Assembly: GCA_011763485.2 (NCBI GenBank)
Contig: JAANSK020229967.1
Span: forward strand, 1 to 24,182
Origin: Isoetes engelmannii
Taxonomy: Eukaryota > Streptophyta > Lycopodiopsida > Isoetales > Isoetaceae
Length of the DNA stretch: 24,182 nucleotides
Direction of reading: 5' to 3'
Within the stretch, counting starts at the first letter, position 1, and each line of letters opens with the position of its first letter. The translations under genes were made by a program, and so were the position numbers. The notes under the pieces were generated by a model, which worked only from the letters and a program-made list of their open reading frames with translations, made no database searches and was not told the DNA's origin. Positions 9,701-17,960 of the stretch are shown here, in pieces.

Positions 9701-10891
9701 TAGTTCACATGGAGGATGACCGGCTACCTAAGGTGGCCCTAGCAGTTGTGACGGGCCCGCAACATCCTAAAGCACGCTGGAAGGACAGACAAACATAGTG
9801 GCTATTCCAGTGGCATGTCTAGGCGCACAGGTACAGATGGGTCCGCACAAAGAAGAAACAAGATGAATTGAAAACCTACTTGGATGCGTGTTTTTTAAGC
9901 AAGCTCTAGGATGCCGAGGCTCTGGCATAGGTCAAGCTGGCACACTACAGACAACAGGTTAATCCCACACTCACACGGGGGCCACAATAGTACCTGCGCA
10001 CCGCACTGTCCATGAAGAAGCGCCGGCTGATAGCCTCCATTCGCGCAGGTGGACATCACCTTCGTATTGAAATGGGGCGATAGGCAAGGGAGGCACGTGA
10101 GGATAAGACTTGCCAGTGCTGCCGCCAAGGGGTCATTGAAGACGAGAATCATGCTCTGCAAACATGCTCCTTGTATGAACAGATTCGGGCGTGATATCCT
10201 CACCTGGTAGTGCAGAACCAGCCACTGCATCTCTTGTTGAGCACCGATGCGGTGGGAACTCTTGGATCATATCTTCAGGAAGTCATGGATGAGTGGCATT
10301 GGCTCTACCCTTTTGGGTTATGATCGTATTCTCATGTACAGTATACCAGCGAGTTCATTTTTGCCAAGGTTTTTCCCTTAAAAACCCTTCGGGGCAGGGG
10401 TTTTTTCATATTGGCCGTAATGCACTTGTTGTTTTCTCCTTGTATGGGTACCATAGGCCAATTGGTGCCCATGGACGATAAAAATGTTATTATATTCTAT
10501 TTTATTCTATGGATAGAACAGAAACTGAGGCTGGAAAACATATGAAGCGTCTTAAAATAGAAACTGAGGCTCAGAAACATAGGAGACTTCAGATGCCAGA
10601 ACTACAACAGAAAAGAAAAAACACTGAAAAAAAATGCAAAGCAAGGAAAACCGGATGTTGCGGGATGAAGCTCTTCCTTCATTTACATAGATGTCTTATA
10701 AACTCTTGTGCCTTCATATGTTGGAACATCTAGCAGAGCGATGGGAACTGAAAGACCCGCTACTGCATGTCCTAAAAATGACGCAGGATGAATGTCTTCC
10801 ATAGCTCTGCCTTCACGTCAGAAGCCTTTCCACATAGTCTGCTGCATTTACCCTTCTTACCACGATAGCTCGCAGCTGCAGACATGGTCAT
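6745..10891 (-). CDS. Tentative split small minus-strand gene with LINE in its intron
   Basis: A speculative three-exon model. Exon 1 is 10891-10861 (MTMSAAASYRG, ATG with A at -3), ending at a strong donor GTG|GTAAGAAG. Exon 2 is 6903-6840, after the acceptor ttttttggtgcag, encoding ILEEELGTFKGG and SFPAAICV with no stop, followed by the donor TTAG|GTAACT. Exon 3 is 6769-6745, ending in TAA. Total length is 120 nt, 39 residues, and the phases agree at both joins. Intron 1 would be about 4 kb and would contain the whole LINE. I recognise no family. The model rests only on splice-site-like motifs and phase, and could be chance. Confidence 0.18.
6930..6944. repeat. LINE target-site duplication, left copy
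   Basis: GGATAGAATCTAAAC here matches GGATAGAACAGAAAC at 10511-10525 in 12 of 15 bases. The right copy directly follows the LINE 3' tail. The mismatches are consistent with an old insertion. Confidence 0.65.
7043..8400 (+). pseudogene. LINE endonuclease domain remnant
   Basis: From about 7043 one frame (interrupted by stops at 7244, 7550, about 7608, 7901, about 8142 and about 8258) encodes an APE-like endonuclease, which in active LINEs nicks target DNA to prime reverse transcription. Landmarks are VSWNYRGF, LMETWEHAG (catalytic Glu), LLGDFNARTG at 7475-7504 and SVVDYV at 7730-7747. The terminal motif, SDH in active enzymes, reads SNH, with the Asn codon at 7826-7828. The linker that follows (about 7910-8370) is readable in the same frame and includes KSRKDAYLAKRQRE and HPKRFWREVLRK. 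Confidence 0.85.
8401..10323 (+). pseudogene. LINE reverse transcriptase and C-terminal zinc motif remnant
   Basis: After a frameshift near 8400 the reverse transcriptase is readable. Motifs in order: CSRVVPIYKAGDPNCPANYR; VGFRPFHSTIYHLFTLRAII; YFVDFAKAFDTVP (first catalytic Asp at 8851-8853); GVRQGCPLSPTLFDLYID; and, after another frameshift, LIYADDVDLL with the YADD box at 9131-9142. NLAKTKVLLVSS and YKYLGIEFS follow in a third frame. The C-terminal region (about 9420-10320) has the zinc-type pattern CQCCRQG...ENHALQTC at 10111-10167, a common feature at LINE C-termini. More than ten stops interrupt it. The natural end is TGA at 10321-10323. Confidence 0.88.
10380..10405 (+). repeat. Stem-loop in LINE 3' untranslated region
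   Basis: AAAAACCC (10380-10387) can pair with GGGTTTTT (10398-10405) around a ten-base loop. A second short inverted repeat follows at 10451-10474, with arms CCATaGGC and GCCcATGG. LINE reverse transcriptases often recognise a 3' RNA structure, so these may be remnants of one. Confidence 0.45.
10511..10690 (+). other. Short coding-like stretch with 13-codon repeat
   Basis: Just after the LINE tail a frame open from 10509 encodes two related units, ETEAGKHMKRLKI and ETEAQKHRRLQM, followed by a Lys-rich stretch (KRKNTEKKCKARK). The DNA repeat starts with gaaactgaggct at 10521 and again at 10560. The composition resembles repeats seen near the N-termini of some Helitron helicase proteins, but the stretch is too short and low in complexity to say so. 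It could equally be a chance open frame in A-rich DNA. Confidence 0.25.
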
Positions 10892-11150
10892 CCGATCAAT
10901 GGCCCTTCTCTTTGACGGGGACAAATTTTGGCTTTCGATTGTAGTCGGTTGAAGATTTGTTGCAAATCCCTCTAAAGATAGAGCAATAGGGCAGAATAGG
11001 GGAGGACTGGACGATCAGATTTGAGCCTAATGAAGCTCTAACGCCGACCAACGGAGGCCAATGTTGTTTGCTTCACGACATCTAACGTCAATTTTTAAAA
11101 CTTCTAAACCATCCGATCGTGAAATCTTTAAATCTGGAACGTACCATCTG

Positions 11151-11168
11151 GAACATTCTAGAATATTC
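11151..11168. promoter_or_regulatory. Heat-shock element, four perfect units
   Basis: GAAcaTTCtaGAAtaTTC is four alternating nGAAn/nTTCn units with perfect spacing, the binding pattern of heat-shock factor trimers. TCTGGAAC occurs both at 11133-11140 and 11147-11154, adding a nearby half-unit. It lies about 260 bp upstream of the tentative minus-strand start at 10891 and about 1.1 kb upstream of PRP22. Which gene, if any, it serves is unknown. Confidence 0.5.
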
Positions 11169-11610
11169 TTCCAACCCAAGCAAGCAAACAAAGGGTTTGC
11201 CTGAATTGCAACTGAGTTCGGGGGTAGCAGAGCCAACCAAAGTCGAAGAACGAATAGAGATCCATCTTAAATTAAAGGTGCAACACTTTTCCTCACTTAT
11301 CAACCTTAATGTTAGGTTAAGTGGCTTTTAATATCATTGCATCCACGACCCCCTTATATTCATTGTTGACCTCTTATATATATTTAAGCCGTTTGTGGTA
11401 TAAAGGCCTTCCTTTATAACATGGTTCCTTGCCCTTTATATAAAATATCAAGCTTTATAAAAACCTAAAAGGACACCTTTTCCTTTTAATTTTTAGTGTT
11501 AGATATTATATACAATGGTTTATTTTGATTAAAATTTTTTCCCAACAAAAAAATTGTAGAAAGCATTTTCGAATGTAATGGTCTAATAGCCCATTGGTCT
11601 CAAAAAATTC

Positions 11611-11647
11611 ATTCTATTCTATTCTATTCTATTTTATTCTATTCTAT
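11611..11647. repeat. (ATTCT)n microsatellite
   Basis: About seven units of ATTCT with one variant (attttattct). The string attctattttattctat also forms the 3' tail of the LINE at 10494-10510. The tract may be the tail of another, extremely truncated copy of that LINE, or an independent microsatellite. Confidence 0.85.
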
Positions 11648-11758
11648 GAGAGGCAAGTTAAAGTAACGTCTTCATATTGCAAAAGAGTGAAGATGGCAGC
11701 TAAGAACACACTCCATGTTGTTGAATGCATGTTTAAGTACCTTTATTCCTAAAGTTGC

Positions 11759-11974
11759 ATGAAACTGGTTGTGTATTTTTGCGTGGATGTCCCTGCTAAT
11801 TTGGATGATGCCAAAGAAAAACTCAAACCTATTTCGCTAGATGATTTTCAAATATGTATCTTCAATAGGCTTCTGACGTTCTATGATGGTATGTTGACTG
11901 ACGAATAGTTTGCAAACTCTCTATACCATCATGAGAAGTTCTCACTGTGCCATATAGATGTTCTGAAAGCATAA
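11759..11974 (+). pseudogene. Unrecognised coding fragment with one internal stop
   Basis: From the ATG at 11759, 72 codons run to TAA at 11972 with a single TAG at 11906. The product begins MKLVVYFCVDVPANLDDAKE, continues KLKPISLDDFQICIFNRLL, and after the stop reads FANSLYHHEKFSLCHIDVLK. The mixed composition looks like protein rather than noise, but I do not recognise the family. Just upstream, atggcagctaagaac starts another short open stretch in a different frame, which would fit a decayed gene fragment captured here. Confidence 0.3.
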
Positions 11975-12264
11975 CCACTAAACAACCCCTAAAATGTAGG
12001 AAAAATGTGTAACACTACAAGTAAAACTTATGAGGAAATTGTATCATAAAGAAATAATGCTATTTCTACAGATTTCTTTCCGGGTGCAAGATTTGAAAAT
12101 AAGAAATGTAAGACCCAATTCCACTATCGCGTTCCTTTCCCAAAAGATTGTTCGCCTTTTTTTTTGCCAAAATATTAGTGATATCGGGACCCTTTATCCC
12201 TTTATACCAATTTTAGGGCATTCTTGCTAACTCTTTGGCAGCGCGACATATTAGTTGTTGCGCT

Positions 12265-15200
12265 ATGGAGTCATTAAGTGATTTGGAGTACCTGTCTCTC
12301 GTTTCTAAGGTATGTGTAGAGCTTGAAAATCACATAGGTTGCAGCGACAAGACGTTAGCAGAATTCATAATAGATCTTGCTCGTAAAAGCGATTCAGACG
12401 AAGCATTTGGAACATCTTTGAAGGAAAATGGAGCCGAAATGCCAGATTATTTCGTTAAGACTCTGTTCACTATCATTCATGCCATTCTTCCCAAGAGCAA
12501 GAAAGAAAAGGGTAAATCTTCAAAAGGAGATGAGAAGAAGGCAAGCTTTCCTGGGCTTGCGGTTCCTGATAACAAAGACAGGATTCGGGAAATGGAAGAG
12601 GAGCTTGATATTGATGGCAAAATAGATACTAGAAAGGGGAAGCATGATAAGGACCACCGAGATGATAGGAAAAAACGTGATACAAGAGACAGAAAAGAGG
12701 AAGGTAGAAGGCATGATAGAAATGGAGAGTATGAATCTACTAGTTATAATCGAAAGCATGAAGAAGACGATGATCGCAGCGGTAGGCATGGCTACAGGGA
12801 CAAGGGTGGGGATAGAGGAAGAGGAAGAGATCGAGATGAAGATAGGCACACTGGCAATAGTCATAGGGACAGGGATAGAGACCACAGGGACAGGGATAGA
12901 GACAATAGAAGAGGCCAAAGCAAGGATAGGGAAGATGGGAGGGAAAGGGATAACTGGGGTAGAGATGGCGAACGCACAAATGGTCACAGGATTGAAGCAA
13001 AAGAAAATAGACGTTCTAAGTCTCCTGGTTCGGATGAACCTGAACTTTATGGAATCTATCGTGGCAAGGTTTCTAGAATAATGCAATGTGGTTGCTTTGT
13101 ACAATTGCAAGGCTTTTGGAGCAGAAAGGAGGGGCTGGTTCACGTTTCGCAAATTGCATCCAGGAGGATAGTTCATGCCAAAGATGCAGTTGAAAGGGAT
13201 CAAGAAGTCTGGGTGAAAGTTATTTCTTTATCAGGGCAGAAAATGAGTTTATCAATGCGGGATGTGGACCAACAAACAGGACAAGATCTCTTGCCCTTGA
13301 AGAAGCCAATAGCAGACTTTAATGATGATGAAACATTCCGGGCTAATCCATCAAGCATGAGTCAGGTGCCTGTTACCAGGAAGGGGCTTTCTGGAATTAC
13401 AATAGTCGAGGAAGATGACAATTCATCCTCTCGAAGGCCCATGAAGAGAATGAGTTCCCCTGAAAAATGGGAGGCTAAACAGCTGATTGCATCTGGTGTT
13501 TTAGATGTTAGGGATTATCCAATGTACGATGATGATGGTGGAGGATTGCTTTATCAGGATGAAGGTACAGAAGAAGAGCTTGAAATAGAACTTAATGAGG
13601 ATGAACCAGCATTCTTGAGGGGCCAGACCAGGTACTCCATTGATATGTCACCTGTGAAGATTGTAAAGAACCCTGATGGGTCATTGCAACGAGCAGCTAT
13701 GACACAGTCTGCACTTGCGAAAGAAAGGAGAGAATTGAGAGAGCAACAACAGAGAACTATGCTTGATTCAATACCTAAGGATTTGAACAGGCCATGGGAG
13801 GATCCTATGCCCGAAACAGGAGAAAGGCATCTTGCGCAAGAGTTACGAGGTGTTGGGTTGTCGGCATATGACATGCCTGATTGGAAGAAAGACGCCTTTG
13901 GGAAGGCCCCTTCATTTGGACAGCGATCTAAACAGTCTTTACAGGAGCAGAGGCAGAGCTTGCCCATTTATAAGTTGAAAAATGAACTTGTCCAGGCTGT
14001 GAAAGACAACCAAGTCTTGGTTGTAATTGGAGAAACAGGTTCAGGAAAGACAACCCAGATGACCCAATATCTGGCAGAGGCAGGCTATACTACAAGAGGA
14101 AAGATTGGTTGCACTCAACCTCGAAGAGTAGCTGCCATGTCTGTTGCAAAAAGGGTAGCAGAGGAATTCGGATGCCGATTGGGTGAAGAGGTTGGTTATG
14201 CAATACGTTTTGAAGATTGCACCGGGCCTGAAACTGTTATCAAGTACATGACAGATGGTATGCTCCTAAGAGAAATACTGGTTGATGAGAACCTGATACA
14301 ATATTCAGTTATCATGCTTGATGAGGCTCATGAAAGAACTATTCATACTGATGTGCTCTTTGGTCTGTTAAAAGGTTTAGTGAGGAGGCGACCTGACATG
14401 CGTTTGATTGTAACATCTGCAACATTAGATGCAGAAAAGTTCTCTGGTTACTTCTTTGATTGTAACATTTTCACCATTCCAGGAAGATCATACCCTGTAG
14501 AAATTCTTTACACCAAACAACCAGAGACTGACTACTTGGATGCTGCACTAATTACTGTCATGCAAATACACTTGACAGAACCTGAGGGTGATGTTCTCCT
14601 TTTCTTAACTGGGCAAGAAGAGATTGATACTGCATGTCAGATTTTATACGAAAGGATGAAGGGACTAGGGCCAAATGTGCCGGAACTGATTATATTGCCT
14701 GTGTATAGTGCTCTGCCTAGTGAGATCCAAACTCGGATCTTTGAACCTGCTCCATTAGGAACAAGGAAGGTCGTAGTCGCTACAAACATTGCTGAAGCTT
14801 CATTGACTATTGATGGGATTTATTATGTTGTTGACCCTGGTTTTGCAAAACAGAAGGTTTACAATCCAAAGCTTGGGTTGGACTCGCTTGTCATTACTCC
14901 AATTTCTCAAGCATCTGCAAAACAAAGGGCAGGACGTGCTGGTCGTACTGGGCCTGGAAAATGTTACCGGCTTTATACAGAGAGTGCATTTTGGAATGAA
15001 ATGTTGCCCACAACTGTTCCTGAAATTCAGAGAATCAACCTTGGGATGACAGTGCTCACAATGAAAGCTATGGGCATAAATGACCTCCTGTCATTTGACT
15101 TCATGGATCCTCCTCCTCCACAGGCTCTTATTTCTGCAATGGAGCAACTTTACAGTTTACAGGCACTGGATGAAGAAGGTTTATTGACAAAGTTGGGAAG

Positions 15201-16011
15201 AAAGATGGCTGAATTCCCATTGGATCCACCATTGTCAAAGATGCTGTTGGCCAGTGTTGACCTGGGTTGCAGTGATGAGATTCTTACCATTATTTCAATG
15301 CTGCAGGCTCAGAATATTTTCTACCGTCCTCGCGAGAAACAAGCACAAGCTGACCAGAAAAGGGCCAAATTTTTTCAACCAGAGGGAGATCACCTGACAC
15401 TGCTTGCAGTTTATGAAGCTTGGAAGGCAAAAAATTTCTCTGGTCCTTGGTGTTTTGAGAATTTCGTACAGTCAAGGTCATTGAGAAGGGCACAAGATGT
15501 TCGGAAACAGCTGCTTACAATAATGGATAGGTAAGGCTAGCAATAGAAGATGTGCATGATCTCCCATGTTTTCTTGTTTCAAATTAGATTACTAATTACA
15601 TCCGTTGCTTGCTGCAGATATAAACTTGATGTTGTTACTGCTGGGAGGAACTTTACGAAGATCAGAAAAGCAATTTGTGCAGGATTTTTTTTCCATGCAG
15701 GTCGGAAGGATCCGCAAGAAGGATATCGCACACTGGTAGAAAATCAACCAGTGTACATCCATCCTAGTAGCGCGTTGTTCCAAAGACAACCTGATTGGGT
15801 AATTTATCACGAGCTTGTGATGACCACTAAGGAGTATATGCGAGAAGTTACCCTTGTTGATCCAAAGTGGCTTGTTGAACTGGCACCAAGTTTCTTTAAG
15901 GTGGCTGATCCGACCAAGCTCAGCAAGCGAAAGCGCCAAGAGAGAATAGAACCATTGTATGATAGATATCATGAACCGAATTCATGGCGTTTAAGCAAGC
16001 GTCGTGGTTAA
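12265..16011 (+). CDS. PRP22: Pre-mRNA-splicing factor ATP-dependent RNA helicase, PRP22/DHX8 type
   Basis: A DEAH-box RNA helicase of the spliceosome. The family releases spliced mRNA from the spliceosome and acts in 3' splice-site proofreading in the nucleus. Exons 12265-15530 and 15618-16011 join in phase to 3660 nt, 1219 residues; human DHX8 is about the same length. The start is the first in-frame ATG after the stop at 12214 and gives the conserved N-terminus [10 protein letters not shown]. Domains: N-terminal helical part 1-75; Arg/Asp/Glu-rich low complexity about 125-250; S1 RNA-binding domain about 260-332; helicase motifs [10 protein letters not shown] (589-597), Ia [14 protein letters not shown] (686-689), III SAT (718-720), IV FLTGQEE (about 780), [10 protein letters not shown] (840-848), [10 protein letters not shown] (887-894); then helicase-associated and OB-fold regions, ending [12 protein letters not shown]. 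All key residues are intact and no frame break is visible. Confidence 0.97.
12862..12903 (+). repeat. Two 21-bp tandem units in the PRP22 Arg/Asp-rich region
   Basis: Two consecutive 21-bp units encode HRDRDRD twice, differing at one base (cat/cac). They lie inside the low-complexity RD/RE region of PRP22. Such coding repeats change length easily and lie outside the catalytic core. Confidence 0.9.
15531..15617 (+). other. PRP22 intron, 87 nt
   Basis: Donor ATAG|GTAAGG, acceptor TTGCTGCAG|ATA, and a branch-point-like TACTAAT at 15590-15596, 21 bases before the acceptor. Splicing joins GAT AG to A TAT AAA, giving TIMDRYKLDVV, the conserved PRP22 sequence at this position. Without splicing the frame stops at once (GAT AGG TAA). 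It is the only intron I see in this gene. Confidence 0.93.
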
Positions 16012-17526
16012 TCTTTGCCTTCTGCGGAGTCGCCTATTTGACGCTCTTGGGGGTATTTAATTCTGTAATATCATATGATGCTTTGGTCAAGTGTAATTTG
16101 GTCTAAAATTATATTTGTTATCTTAGGTGTAATGTGATATCTTAGGTGTTTTATTTGCAACAAGCATGTCACTGAGTGACAATTCAGAAACAAGATACTA
16201 CCATGACTTTGAAACATTGATACTCGAGAGTTTTGTTTGCATGAGGATTCACTTGGATGTTGGTGTCTTGATTTTCATTCCATTTTAAACTGCTCTTAAG
16301 GCATAGAAGAAGGAATTTTCAGAGGAGCTAGATATTCAAAGAGATGTGTAATTGACAATAGATAGGTGTAAATTATTCTTTTAGGGATACCTCATTTATT
16401 AGCTGTGGTTGGTATCAGTATACCAGGCTTTGATGGTGTCTTCAGAGTTCAAAGCCATCCTTATAAGTGACCTCGATCTGCAACACAAAGCTGGCATTTT
16501 ATGTTCTCACCAACTGCGACATTTTAAATGTGTCATGTACTGCCATGGTTTTAAAATTTCAGATATAGACATGATATTTACTTGCTCTGCTTGCATTGGT
16601 GGAAGGATGCTGTTGTTATGTCGTTTCAGCAATGTTATTTGATGGCTTTATGAATGGTGGCCATTTTCAGCATAATTGATTATCATAGCGGTCGAGACGT
16701 CCATGAGATTATATCATGTGTGATATTCCATAGGGATGTATTATTGTTCTTATGTATCAGGCTGAGGATTGCAGGGCAACAATCTTGCTTGCAGGAGCAT
16801 TATGTTTTATTTGCTTCATTTATATCTATGAATGCGGAATATTTTATGAGGAAACCTTCTGGAAATATCTCTTCTCTGTTGCTTATGCATGCTTCCAATG
16901 CAATTTCTTTCTGAGATGCTTTCTCAACAAATTTGATTCTCAAATATCATTCTTGATATAGCTTTAGCGAGTATTCACTTTTGGCATATGCTCGCTCTGG
17001 TAGAGCATTCTTGATGTATAGGTACTATGTGCACAACTCTTGCAAGGAGGGTAAGTCTTCTCGACTTTTGCTTCTACTTGATGTTTTGCTTTGCCAAAAA
17101 TTTCATATGGCTTGGATTGTTTTTATAGTAGCACCAGGGCTGCATGTAGAGGCACTGGTAAGAATAGGTTTCACGATTGTGGTCTTTCTAGATAATGTAT
17201 GCTTTCAGTTCACATGTTTCTGAACTTTATTGCTGCTAGAATTATGAGTTTTACAGGTAGACAATATTTTTGTGAGTCCAAAACGGCCTCTTTATCCATA
17301 CACAGATTCTTTAGTCTAGATAAAGAAGTGGGTGGCTAGTTCTTGCTGATTTTTTAATAGAGTAGACTATTTGATCCTTCCACGTGTATACTCTTTGAAG
17401 CTTTATTTATTCGAGAAGGGCCTATCATGGCATACAACTCTGAGCTTGCTGGTTATGTTGCATATTATCAATTCTTCTCCTATTTCTATCAGGCTGGATG
17501 ATGAATTATTACGAGTCATTTGCAGG
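16012..17526. other. PRP22 3' flank, no recognised gene
   Basis: The first 150-200 bp should be the PRP22 3' untranslated region. It contains a short direct repeat, tatcttaggtgt, at 16119-16130 and 16138-16149; no clear AATAAA signal is visible. The remainder is T-rich, with only short open frames and no protein family I recognise. Confidence 0.6.
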
Positions 17527-17960
17527 TGTCCATATTGGAAATAGACGGACAATTTGACAAGTTAAATGAGCTCATCTATGTGGAAAGTTCTCAGCAATAT
17601 CTCTACAAAGTTCTATGGAGAATTTAAACAGCAAATGTTGAAATATGCTGATTTTCCTGGAAGCAACAATGGGACAGGGCTTTTCCAAACATTTGTTGGA
17701 CTTAAAATCAGATGTATTTGAGAGGTTTACTGCAAAGGATACTAGCACATTGGCTGCAAATAAAACAAAAATACTTTGAAGGATGTCTACGGTACAAAGG
17801 TTGCTAATATTTGCATTCAACAGGGTGACCTTGCATTTGAGTATGCTAATAGATTTGGATGTGCAATTGCAGAGGCCAGCTACAATGAATATCATCACAT
17901 TCAATTTGTGTTGTGCTTTGTTTTCAGATTTATGTCTCAATTGCTGAGAGATTTGTTTGG
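17527..17960 (+). pseudogene. Unrecognised decayed coding region
   Basis: Protein-like stretches alternate between frames. One frame has VSILEIDGQFDKLNELIYVE (from 17527). The frame of the ATG at 17578 has STKFYGEFKQQMLKYADFPG and later KDVYGTKVANICIQQGDLAF and EYANRFGCAIAEASYNEYHH (about 17779-17898). The gap between them is filled, in a third frame, by DLKSDVFERFTAKDTSTLAA. This pattern suggests a coding sequence with two small frameshifts, or several exons. I recognise no family. It lies on the same strand as PRP22, about 1.5 kb downstream. Confidence 0.35.

Larger units (their letters stand above)
6945..10510 (+). mobile_element. Degenerate non-LTR retrotransposon (LINE)
   Basis: A 3.57-kb LINE with one long decayed coding region: an APE-type endonuclease (about 7043-7880), a linker, a reverse transcriptase (about 8420-9360) and a C-terminal CCHC-like zinc motif (about 10111-10167). 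It is bounded by a diverged 15-bp target-site duplication. The 5' untranslated part is about 95 bp. There is no visible ORF1, so it is either a single-ORF family or missing its first ORF. The 3' tail is attctattttattctat rather than poly(A). The element is visibly richer in G+C than the flanks. About 19 in-frame stops (11 TAG, 7 TGA, 1 TAA by my reading) and at least three frameshifts make it inactive. I cannot assign the clade. Confidence 0.88.
10526..12264. other. Intergenic region upstream of PRP22
   Basis: Between the LINE and PRP22 there is no intact gene. The region holds the 13-codon repeat, the tentative minus-strand exon 1 (10861-10891), a heat-shock element cluster (11151-11168), several TATA-like strings (for example ctttatataaaa near 11434), a pentanucleotide repeat and a decayed coding fragment. 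The last 250 bp presumably contain the PRP22 promoter and 5' untranslated region; I cannot place its TATA box or transcription start. Confidence 0.5.

Noticed and set aside
12235-12264. An upstream start for PRP22 at 12235
   Set aside because: That codon is TTG. The first in-frame ATG after the stop at 12214 is at 12265, which gives the conserved N-terminus.
12520-13203. A 227-codon minus-strand frame inside PRP22
   Set aside because: It is the antisense shadow of the Arg/Asp/Glu-rich coding region, rich in Ile, Ser and Pro only because of that composition.
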